A stretch of 64,000 nt of DNA from contig NZ_VTWU01000005.1 in assembly GCF_008727865.1 (NCBI RefSeq), forward strand, positions 124,001-188,000, in the 5' to 3' direction. Positions 54,201 to 61,414 of this stretch are shown here, in pieces. The stretch is from Hymenobacter busanensis (GTDB lineage: Bacteria > Bacteroidota > Bacteroidia > Cytophagales > Hymenobacteraceae). The position numbers and the translations under genes are program-made. Every line of letters begins with the position of its first letter. Positions within the stretch are counted from its first letter, which is position 1. The notes below the pieces were generated by a model. That model saw only the letters and a program-made list of their open reading frames with translations. It was not told where the DNA came from and ran no database searches.

Positions 54201-54300
54201 AGGCCAAAATAGATAGGTGCTACCGAGTGCTCGAAGCCGAAAAGAAATAGGCAAGCATGACGGGCCGGAGGCGCAGGCATCGGCCAAGCCGGTCCATCTA

Positions 54301-55650
54301 TCAGCAATTTTTATCCGAGGGGTTCAGTGCGGGAAAAAGCCCGAGCTTGGCGGCCTGCCACGGGAGGGCAAACGAAACCGGCACGGTGCAGCCCACCGAT
54401 ACCGGGCGCTTATTCTGAGAGCCAGCCGTCCAGCGGCCGGGCAGGTTGCGCACGGCAAGTAGCGCTGCCTGGTTCATCTCGTCGGCCATCCACTGCTTGT
54501 CCGGGCTGGTCCTCACGCCTTTTTGCACGTGTATGTCGCGCATCTGGCCTTGCGAGTCGATGGTAAAATGCACGTACACCTTGCCTTCCACATGGGCTTG
54601 CCTGGCGGCGGTCGGGTACTTGATCTGGGCACCCAGGTCACGCATCAATTGCTGCAAACCACCCGCGTACTCGGGCATGCGTTCTGCGAAACCGTATACG
54701 CGCTCTTTGCCGGGAGCAGGCGCGGGAGTCTCCTGGGCAGCGGGGGCTGACGGCGGAGTCAGCGGTTCGGCCTTTTCACAGGCTGCCGTGCCCACCAGCA
54801 GGCTCAGTAGCGGCAGTACGAGCCACTGCTTCCAGCGGCGCACAGGTGTTCTACTACTTAGCATAGCAATGCGGTTCAAGGTTTGGGAAGTGGAAAAAGA
54901 GTGAGCTGGCGGCGGAGCGGCGGCAAACTGCGCCACCGCCAGCCGGGCCAGCAAAGCGGAGTAAACGGTGGGGGCTGCCGCGGGATAGGCGGCAGCGGCA
55001 TCGGCGAGATACTCGTGGGTGAGGCGCAGCGCCCGGCCGTGCAGGTACACGAACGGATTGAACCAAAGCACCGCCTGCCAGCAATTCAGCCACAGGCAAT
55101 CGGCCGAATGGCCCTGCTGCACGTGGGCTACTTCGTGGCGGAGCACCTGCGCTGCCTCCGCGGGCGTGAGCGGCGCGGTTTCGTCCCAGTACACGTTGCG
55201 CCCAAACGAGCTAATAGGTAGTCGGCCGCCCGTCAGACGCAGCGTGTAGCCGGACTGGGGCTGCCGGGGCAGCCCGCGACTCATCCACCACAGCTGACCT
55301 AAGCCGCGCACAGGGTGTAGTAGGCTCACCAGCACACCGCCTGCGTACATCAACCCCAGCCAAGACCAGGGCAGCGGGGCAGCGGCGGCTGGGACACCGC
55401 CCACGCGAACTTCAGGCAGCCAGGTAGCAGGAAGCCAAGTGGTCGGCAACGTCGGCAGGGCAGTTGCTGAGTTGAACCAGTTCAGTGGCAGCAGCGGCAG
55501 GGTCGCTGCCAGCAGTGGAGCGAGCAGCAGGATCCCCCGGTTGAACTGAAACGACCGTTCGCGGTATAGCACCAAGCGGTAAAACAGCCAGCATACGCCC
55601 AGAAAAAGCGTGCTTTGGCCCATCCAATTAAGCAGGTTGATGGTCGTCAT
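54301..55650 (-). CDS. M56 family (BlaR1-like) membrane metallopeptidase with TonB C-terminal domain
   Basis: A 449-residue protein from ATG 55650 (MTTINLLNWMGQS). Four membrane helices (about 10-28, 38-55, 95-112, and about 280-300) surround a cytoplasmic zinc site, RHEVAHVQQGHSAD (H172, E173, H176), of the BlaR1/MecR1 M56 family. Instead of a penicillin-binding sensor the C-terminus is a TonB/energy-transducer-like domain (YPTAARQAHVEGKVYVHFTI, about 358-377). In known systems the peptidase cleaves the BlaI repressor on signal. It overlaps the end of the blaI-like gene by 23 bases. Confidence 0.9.
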   Translation of the reverse strand: MTTINLLNWMGQSTLFLGVCWLFYRLVLYRERSFQFNRGILLLAPLLAATLPLLPLNWFNSATALPTLPTTWLPATWLPEVRVGGVPAAAAPLPWSWLGLMYAGGVLVSLLHPVRGLGQLWWMSRGLPRQPQSGYTLRLTGGRLPISSFGRNVYWDETAPLTPAEAAQVLRHEVAHVQQGHSADCLWLNCWQAVLWFNPFVYLHGRALRLTHEYLADAAAAYPAAAPTVYSALLARLAVAQFAAAPPPAHSFSTSQTLNRIAMLSSRTPVRRWKQWLVLPLLSLLVGTAACEKAEPLTPPSAPAAQETPAPAPGKERVYGFAERMPEYAGGLQQLMRDLGAQIKYPTAARQAHVEGKVYVHFTIDSQGQMRDIHVQKGVRTSPDKQWMADEMNQAALLAVRNLPGRWTAGSQNKRPVSVGCTVPVSFALPWQAAKLGLFPALNPSDKNC

Positions 55651-56029
55651 CGGTAGGCGGATTGGGGTTTGGGTGGGCATGGCGCAGCAGTTCGTCCAGT
55701 TGCGCGGCGGTCAGGTTTTCTTCCTTCGCGAAAAAGGACACCAAGCGGCTGAACGAGCCACCGAAGTAGCCGCCGAGCAGCTTGCCCAACGAGAAACGGC
55801 GGTAGTCGTCCTGTGGCACCAAGGCGTGGTAGCGGTGCGTGCGCCCGAAAGCTTCGTGACCTACGTAGCTCTTTTGTTCCAGAATCCGAATGATGGTGGA
55901 CACCGTGTTGTAGGCCGGTCGTGGCGCGGGCATTTCGGCCAGCACTTCTTTCACGAAGGAAGGACCCAAGCGCCAGAGCACTTGCATTACCTGTTCTTCG
56001 GCGCGGGTGAGTTCGGGGAGGTTCTGCAT
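55628..56029 (-). CDS. BlaI/MecI/CopY family repressor
   Basis: A 133-residue winged-helix repressor. LTRAEEQVMQVLWRLGPSFV and AYNTVSTIIRILEQKSYVGHE are the family's DNA-binding helices, and the second half is the dimerisation helix region. It should repress its own operon by binding palindromes and lose activity when the M56 partner cuts it. Two palindromes lie 25-62 bases upstream of its ATG. Confidence 0.93.
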   Translation of the reverse strand: MQNLPELTRAEEQVMQVLWRLGPSFVKEVLAEMPAPRPAYNTVSTIIRILEQKSYVGHEAFGRTHRYHALVPQDDYRRFSLGKLLGGYFGGSFSRLVSFFAKEENLTAAQLDELLRHAHPNPNPPTDDDHQPA

Positions 56030-56053
56030 AATGGAAATGATGAACTGAATGTA

Positions 56054-56071
56054 TAACTAATTTTTTAGTTA
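56054..56071. promoter_or_regulatory. palindromic BlaI-type operator 1
   Basis: TAACTAA-TTTT-TTAGTTA, a perfect 7-4-7 palindrome 25 bases upstream of the blaI-like ATG. Confidence 0.7.
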
Positions 56072-56073
56072 AT

Positions 56074-56091
56074 AAACTATTGATGTAGTTT
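56074..56091. promoter_or_regulatory. palindromic BlaI-type operator 2
   Basis: AAACTA-TTGATG-TAGTTT, with the same AACTA/TAGTT half-sites as operator 1. The centres are 20 bp apart, two helical turns, suitable for cooperative binding. Confidence 0.6.
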
Positions 56092-56124
56092 TTTGCTAGA
56101 ACCCGATAGAAAGACCATGCAAAA

Positions 56125-56152
56125 AGCCCCCGCGCCATACGGTGCAGGGGCT
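56125..56152 (-). terminator. terminator of the penicillin-acylase operon
   Basis: AGCCCC (56125-56130) pairs with GGGGCT (56147-56152), with an inner GCGCC/GGTGC stem. On the minus strand TTTTTGC follows. Confidence 0.7.
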
Positions 56153-56202
56153 CAAGGAGACGAGCAGGAAGACAAGCTTGGCTATTGTAAAAAAGCTAGT
56201 AA

Positions 56203-56616
56203 TCAGGCTACGGTTTTGCGTGACACAGTCGTTTCTGCAACGTCTGAAGCATTGTTGTATTTGACCGGTGCCACAGCTTGCCGTATCCAGACGCCCGCCA
56301 AGGCAGCCAGTCCGCCCACCAAGCCGCCAAGCACGGCCGTAACCACTACCAGCGCCCACGCATTCCCGCTCAACGGAAGCAGTTGCGCCACGCGCTGGCT
56401 AAGCTCGCCGCCGCTGTGCAAGTGGTGCCACGTGGCCAGGGCCATCCAGCCCATGCCCACGCCGTTGAAGCCTGCCAAAAACGTGCGGCCCGCGTGCCGG
56501 CCCCACCACAGTCCCAGCAACCCCGCTACCACCGCTGCCGACCACCACGGCAAAACCAGCTGTGCCAGCGCGGCACCTATCAAAATCAGTAGAAACAGAA
56601 CCAGGGAATTGCGCAT
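56203..56616 (-). CDS. small membrane protein of unknown function
   Basis: A 137-residue protein from ATG 56616 (MRNSLVLFLLILIGAA) with four hydrophobic segments (about 4-20, 26-38, 52-66 and 86-111). The C-terminal 25 residues are polar. Its start lies 35 bases after the acylase stop on the same strand, so the two are probably co-transcribed. No family recognised. Confidence 0.7.
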   Translation of the reverse strand: MRNSLVLFLLILIGAALAQLVLPWWSAAVVAGLLGLWWGRHAGRTFLAGFNGVGMGWMALATWHHLHSGGELSQRVAQLLPLSGNAWALVVVTAVLGGLVGGLAALAGVWIRQAVAPVKYNNASDVAETTVSRKTVA

Positions 56617-56651
56617 AGCGGAGCTGCAGTGAGGAACAATGAATTCGAGGG

Positions 56652-59090
56652 TCACGGACGGAGTTGCCAAGCCGCCGGCACGCGCGGGTTGGTTTCGGCG
56701 GCGCTGTGCAAAAACACCAACTCGTTGAGTTGGCCCACGCGCCAAGTCTCGATCAGGTCGTCGTAGTGGCGGGAGCCGGGGTTGCCGCTCTGCCCGCCCG
56801 GAAACACGCCGTAGGCTTTCGGCTCGGGTCCCAGGGCTACCACCATGCGCCAGGAGGGCCCGTTGCGCTCCGAGGTAGCGTTTACGATGCCCGCGCCACC
56901 GCCGCAGTCCAAGTCCATGCGGCCGAAACCGGGTAGCTGGGCCAGGTGCAGAATGTCGGTGCTTTTCTGGTGCGCCCAGCGCCACTCGGGGCCCAGCGGC
57001 CCAAACTTGCGCTGCAGCGAATCGGTGGCCCATTGCAAAGAGTTAAGCGCCAGTTGGTCGAGGGTTTCTTTGCCGGGCGTGCGGCGGTCGTCGATCCACT
57101 TCGACGTGGGCTCCTGCAGTAGCAGCGTATTGGTCCGGTCGCGGCCGGGGTAGCGCATGGGGCGGCCGGGCTGGGTGCCGAAGTCGTCTTCCCAAAGGTG
57201 CTTTACCAAGTTGGTATACCACAGCTCGAAAATGCTGGGCCCGATGGCGTTGGCGTCGTAGAAGTAGTTCCAGCGGCGCAGCTCGTCGTAGGCGCGGCGT
57301 TGGTCGGCGGTGAGTTGGGCCGGCTGCACCAGGTCCAGCATGCGCGGCAGCATCAGCTGGGCGTTCAAGTTCAGGTTGTCGTTCTGCAGCAGCCGCAGGC
57401 TGTCCACGGTGGCCTGCGTCATGCGCGCCAGCCGCTGGTTGATGCGGTGGCCGCGCTCGTAGCTGCCGAAGCTCCAGCCGAGGTAGTAGGGGTAGTCGGG
57501 GCCGGCCGAAAACTGGTTGGCCGACGACACAAAACCGCGCGCCGGGTTTTTCACGTGCGGGTTTTGGGCGGCCGGAATCCAGCCTTGCCAGTCGTAGGCT
57601 GGGTCGGTGCCGTCAAGAATGAATTTGCCTTGGTCGCGCCACTTCAGGGGGAAGCGGCCGTTGGGCCAAATGGCAATGTCGTTCTGGTTCGAAGCGAAAA
57701 TGAAGTTCTGGGCCGGCGAGCCGTACGAGGCCAGCGCCGCGGTATAGTCTTGGTAGGAACGGGCGCGGTTCAGGCGGTAGAAGGCCAGCACTTCGTTGGC
57801 GGGGTCGTGGGCCGTCCAGCGCAGCGCGTGCCGGATGGGCGTTTGGTCGAGGAAGGGCTTCTCGTCGTGGTCGTACACTACGGGGCCGTGGTGGGTGTAG
57901 AGCACCGTGTCGAGGCGGTCGGGCAGGCCGCGCACCTTGATGTGCTCCACCACACGCCGCACCGGCTTCCAGCGGCCGTCGTGCCAGTATTCGCGCTTGG
58001 TGTGGTCCTTGAATCTTATCTGGTACCAGTCCACTACATCGGCGCCCACGTTGGTGACGCCCCAGGCTGCCTGCTGGTTGAAGCCGATGATGATGGTGGG
58101 CGCACCCGGAATGGTCACACCGTACACGTTCACGCCGGGCGCGGTCAGCTGCATCTGGTACCAAATGCTGGGCAGGTTTAGCTGCAGGTGCGGGTCGTTG
58201 GCCAGCATGGGCAGGCCAGTAGCGGTTTTGGCGCCGCTCACGGCCCAGTTGTTGGAGCCCAGCTCCGGGTCGGGCTCGTGCTGCGGCACGCGGTTCGACA
58301 GCGCCGCTTTAAACAAATTTGGTGCTTCGGGCACCGCTACCGGCTTGTAGTCGAGTGGCGTGCCCACCGGCACAATCGGGTCTTCGCGTTGCGGGTAATC
58401 GGGAAACAAGTCCTGCACCACCGCCGACCCGTAGGCGCTCAGCGCGTTCGACATCCGCAAATCGTCGGAGCGGCCGCTTAGGTCCCAGGCCATGAACTTG
58501 AGCAGCAGCGCGCACTTCAACGGCTGCCACGGCTCGGGGCGGTAGTTCAGCAGTTTGTACTCGAAGGGCAAATCCCGCGGCGCGAGGCTGCCGATATAGG
58601 CATTCACGCCGGCCGAGTACGCCGTCAGCACGGTGCGCGTGGTTGGGTCGCTCATCATCGCGTCGAGCGACTTTTGGGCGCCGTACCCCATGCCCATGCG
58701 CCGGAAAAAACGGTCGGTTTCGAGCCGGCCTTCGCCCACGATTTCTGAGAGCCGCCCGGCCGCCACGTGGGTCTGAAATTCCATCTGCCAGAGCCGGTCG
58801 CGGGCCGTGAGGTAGCCCTGGGCGTAGTAGAGGTCGTGGTCGTTCTGGGCGAAGACGTGCGGCACGCGCTTGTCGTCGAAGCGCACGGTCACGGGCTGCT
58901 GCAGGCCGGGCAAGGTCAGCGTCTGCTCAGCGGCGAAATCTGCGTCGGCCTCGCCATTGCGCCAGAAGCCTTCAAACGGGCTCAGGAACTTGCCAAACGC
59001 GGGCACCTGGCCGTGCGAGGTGTTCAGTACCCAAACGAGGACGCCGGTGAGCAACAGACTCAGCGCGGCTTTAACCCAACGAAACATCAT
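56652..59090 (-). CDS. penicillin acylase family protein (Ntn hydrolase)
   Basis: An 812-residue precursor of an S45 amide hydrolase that cuts itself into two chains. The N-terminal helix (about 8-24) anchors or exports it. The alpha part contains RFDDKRVPHVFAQNDHDLYY and AQGYLTARDRLWQME. The new N-terminus of the beta chain is Ser279 in ELGSNNWAVSG, the catalytic nucleophile, followed by LANDPHLQLNLPSIWYQ. Family members cleave beta-lactam side chains, acyl-homoserine lactones or other amides; the true substrate cannot be read from sequence. First gene of a two-gene run. Confidence 0.92.
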   Translation of the reverse strand: MMFRWVKAALSLLLTGVLVWVLNTSHGQVPAFGKFLSPFEGFWRNGEADADFAAEQTLTLPGLQQPVTVRFDDKRVPHVFAQNDHDLYYAQGYLTARDRLWQMEFQTHVAAGRLSEIVGEGRLETDRFFRRMGMGYGAQKSLDAMMSDPTTRTVLTAYSAGVNAYIGSLAPRDLPFEYKLLNYRPEPWQPLKCALLLKFMAWDLSGRSDDLRMSNALSAYGSAVVQDLFPDYPQREDPIVPVGTPLDYKPVAVPEAPNLFKAALSNRVPQHEPDPELGSNNWAVSGAKTATGLPMLANDPHLQLNLPSIWYQMQLTAPGVNVYGVTIPGAPTIIIGFNQQAAWGVTNVGADVVDWYQIRFKDHTKREYWHDGRWKPVRRVVEHIKVRGLPDRLDTVLYTHHGPVVYDHDEKPFLDQTPIRHALRWTAHDPANEVLAFYRLNRARSYQDYTAALASYGSPAQNFIFASNQNDIAIWPNGRFPLKWRDQGKFILDGTDPAYDWQGWIPAAQNPHVKNPARGFVSSANQFSAGPDYPYYLGWSFGSYERGHRINQRLARMTQATVDSLRLLQNDNLNLNAQLMLPRMLDLVQPAQLTADQRRAYDELRRWNYFYDANAIGPSIFELWYTNLVKHLWEDDFGTQPGRPMRYPGRDRTNTLLLQEPTSKWIDDRRTPGKETLDQLALNSLQWATDSLQRKFGPLGPEWRWAHQKSTDILHLAQLPGFGRMDLDCGGGAGIVNATSERNGPSWRMVVALGPEPKAYGVFPGGQSGNPGSRHYDDLIETWRVGQLNELVFLHSAAETNPRVPAAWQLRP

Positions 59091-59166
59091 AAGCAGCCAA
59101 AAGAACGGTCCTCAAGATGCACGCTCAGCTGCTGGTAACCAAACGGGGGCCCCGGCCAAACGACAG

Positions 59167-59196
59167 CGGCGCCTCAACCGGGAAGTTGAGGCGCCG
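59167..59196. terminator. hairpin downstream of rlpA
   Basis: CGGCGCCTCAAC (59167-59178) pairs with GTTGAGGCGCCG (59185-59196), a perfect 12-bp stem with a 6-base loop. The T-run on the minus strand is weak. Confidence 0.55.
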
Positions 59197-59222
59197 CCGA
59201 CGCAATGAGCCGTAAGGCCTAG

Positions 59223-60008
59223 CTATAGGTTCTCGGCCTGGCGCACCAAGCCATTGATGCCGCGCTGCTGCAGGCGTTTGCGCAGGTCTTCGGCGGCCGA
59301 GCGGTCGAGGCCCTGGCCGACGACTACGCGGCTCACGCTACGGCCTTCGGGCGTGGTGGTGGGCTGCACGGCAATCGGAAGGGCGTTGTCGAGCTGGGCA
59401 ATGCGCTGGCGCAGGGCTTCGGCGTTGGCCGTGGTGGCGAAAGTGCCGGCCTGTACCACGAAGGTGGGCGCGGGGTCGGGCGTGGCGTTGAGGTCGGCGG
59501 TGGCTTCGAGCACAGCGGCAGGAACTTCCGGGCTATCAGCCGGAACATCGGCCACGGCTACGGTACCGGCTACGGGGCCCAGCGGGGTGTCGTTGGGTAC
59601 TACCTCAGCTACCACATCCACGGCGCCGAGGCGCACGATGTCGAGCGGGCGGGCCGCTACTTCGGCTAGATCGAGGATGCGCTGGTGGCGGAACGGGCCG
59701 CGGTCGGATACGCGCACCACCACGGCTTTGCCGGTGCGGGCGTTGGTTACGCGCAGCTTGGTGCCGAAGGGCAGGGTTTTGTGGGCGCAGGTGTATTTGT
59801 TTCGATCGAACCGCTCGCCGTTGCTGGTGCGGTGGCCTTGATGCTCGCGGCCGTACCAGGAAGCCCGGCCGCGTAATGCGCTTGATTTGCTGGTGGTTGC
59901 GGCCGGCGTATCGTCGGCCAGAGTGCGAAGCGGGGTGGCGGCAAACACGGTAGCCAGCAGCCACATCATCAAGAAGCCCGAGAGGTTGAGTCGTTGTTTA
60001 AACTGCAT
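59223..60008 (-). CDS. rlpA: RlpA-like septal ring lytic transglycosylase with SPOR domain
   Basis: A 261-residue protein from ATG 60008 (MQFKQRLNLSGF), which gives a signal peptide (about 9-31). The double-psi beta-barrel of RlpA is at about 45-135: GRASWYGREHQGHRTSNGER, GTKLRVTNARTGKAVVVRVS and DRGPF carry its usual motifs. The last 80 residues are a SPOR domain (FVVQAGTFATTANAEALRQR) that binds denuded septal peptidoglycan. A role in separating daughter cells is expected. A good promoter lies just upstream. Confidence 0.9.
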   Translation of the reverse strand: MQFKQRLNLSGFLMMWLLATVFAATPLRTLADDTPAATTSKSSALRGRASWYGREHQGHRTSNGERFDRNKYTCAHKTLPFGTKLRVTNARTGKAVVVRVSDRGPFRHQRILDLAEVAARPLDIVRLGAVDVVAEVVPNDTPLGPVAGTVAVADVPADSPEVPAAVLEATADLNATPDPAPTFVVQAGTFATTANAEALRQRIAQLDNALPIAVQPTTTPEGRSVSRVVVGQGLDRSAAEDLRKRLQQRGINGLVRQAENL

Positions 60009-60032
60009 TCTGTCTCTGCTTTGGTGAACGGC

Positions 60033-60061
60033 CAAAACTATTAGCCTTATTCTAATGCAAA
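60033..60061 (-). promoter_or_regulatory. promoter of rlpA
   Basis: On the minus strand TTTG (60061-60058) and TAGTTTTG (60040-60033) are separated by 17 bases, matching the Bacteroidota -33 TTTG and -7 TAnnTTTG elements. Predicted leader about 18 nt. Confidence 0.65.
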
Positions 60062-60345
60062 ATGATTGCGCCGTTTGCAAGCATACAGATAATTTTTCAA
60101 AATTGACCTTCGCCAAGAATTATTGCATTAATACGAAATGGCCGGGTCGGTGTAAATAGCTGATTGTGCCGGAAGCAGGCGGATTTTGGATTCTGAAAGG
60201 AGCATATAATCGATTTGGCGGAAATAAGATTATCCGCCGCCAAAAAAAGTTTGCCTAGCTGCTCGGGGTTTTGTCCAAAGCCTGGTTGCAAAAGTCCGCT
60301 ACAATGCGTATGGGAATAGCGCCAGCCAGCCGGTGCGGAATTGCG

Positions 60346-60353
60346 TAGGTTTG
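60346..60353 (+). promoter_or_regulatory. -7 element next to the DUF72 start codon
   Basis: TAGGTTTG is a full TAnnTTTG match only four bases before ATG 60358, which would make the transcript leaderless. No -33 element is visible. Confidence 0.4.
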
Positions 60354-60357
60354 CCGT

Positions 60358-61269
60358 ATGGATTTCGGCCGTCTTCCCGAGTTACAGGGCATCGACTTCA
60401 CTCTCCCGCTCGACCACCCCGACGCGCGGGCGCTGCTGCAGCGCGCCGACCCGGCCCCGGCCGAGCCGGGCATTTGGGTGGGCTGCCCTACGTGGACCAA
60501 CAAAGCCTGGCTCGGCACGTGGTACCCGCTGGGCCTGCGCGAAACCGAGCAGCTGAACTGGTACGCCCGGCAGTTCAATAGCTTAGAGGTAAACGTGACC
60601 CACTACCGCGTGCCCGACGCCGAAACCGTGCGCCGCTGGTTGGCGGCCACGCCCGAGCACTTCCGTTTCTGTCCCAAGCTGCCCCAGGCCATCAGCCACG
60701 ACCGGGAGCTGTTTCGCACCGAAGACCTGACCAACAGCTTCTGCCGCGCCCTAGAGGCCCTGGGGCCGCGCCTGGGTACTGCGTTTCTGCAGCTGCCGCC
60801 CACGTTTGCGCCGCCGCAACTGCCGCGCCTGGAGCGGTACCTGCTCGACTGGCCCGCGCACCTGCCGCTGGCCGTGGAGCTGCGCCACCCCGCGTGGTAC
60901 CACGATGCCGGCCTGCTGGCCGAAACCGGCGCCCTGCTCGAGGCCCTGGGCAAAACTTGGGTTATCAGCGACGTGGCCAGCCGCCGCGACGTGCTGCACC
61001 AGCGCCTGACCACGCCCGCGGCCTTCGTGCGCTTCAACGGCCACGCCCTGCACCGCACCGATTACCTACGCGCCGACGCCTGGGCCGAGCGCATTGCCTA
61101 CTGGCTGAGCCAGGGCCTGCACGCGGTGTACTTCTTTATTCACCAGCGCGACGTGAACGACGCGCCGACTTGGGCGCAGTATTTTCTGCAGCGCCTGAGT
61201 AAGCTGACTGGCCGCGAGCTGCACCTGCCCAAGCTGGTAGTGCAACCGGTGCAGGGCAAGCTATTTTGA
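60358..61269 (+). CDS. DUF72 (YecE-like) protein
   Basis: A 303-residue protein with a DUF72 TIM-barrel-like domain. WVGCPTWTNKAWLGTWYP, LEVNVTHYRVPDAETVRRW, FRFCPKLPQAISH, PLAVELRHPAWY and FVRFNGH are the family blocks in order. The usual FYxxP motif is THYRVP here. Function is unknown; an iron-sulfur link or an endonuclease-like fold has been suggested for relatives. Monocistronic; no clear terminator. Confidence 0.88.
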   Translation: MDFGRLPELQGIDFTLPLDHPDARALLQRADPAPAEPGIWVGCPTWTNKAWLGTWYPLGLRETEQLNWYARQFNSLEVNVTHYRVPDAETVRRWLAATPEHFRFCPKLPQAISHDRELFRTEDLTNSFCRALEALGPRLGTAFLQLPPTFAPPQLPRLERYLLDWPAHLPLAVELRHPAWYHDAGLLAETGALLEALGKTWVISDVASRRDVLHQRLTTPAAFVRFNGHALHRTDYLRADAWAERIAYWLSQGLHAVYFFIHQRDVNDAPTWAQYFLQRLSKLTGRELHLPKLVVQPVQGKLF

Positions 61270-61414
61270 GAAACAAAACGGAGGAGAAGTGCTTCTGCAA
61301 GAGCCAGGAAACGCCTTGCGCCAGTTGTTTTGACGGTGAGGAGGCTTGAAGCGTCTGGGCTGGTCTAAACTCCGTATTTTGTCGGGCCCCGTCGGCTTCT
61401 TCACTGCATCAGGT

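Larger units (their letters stand above)
60009..60357. other. 349-base divergent intergenic region
   Basis: An AT-rich gap between rlpA and the DUF72 gene. It holds the rlpA promoter at 60033-60061, an imperfect hairpin at 60214-60244 (TTTGGCGGA with TCCGCCGCCAAA), and a -7 element at 60346. A 64-codon minus-strand frame here has no coding character. I see no RNA gene. Confidence 0.5.

Noticed and set aside
60097-60291. 64-codon minus-strand frame upstream of rlpA
   Set aside because: AT-rich, no family features, and it lies upstream of the rlpA promoter; probably non-coding.
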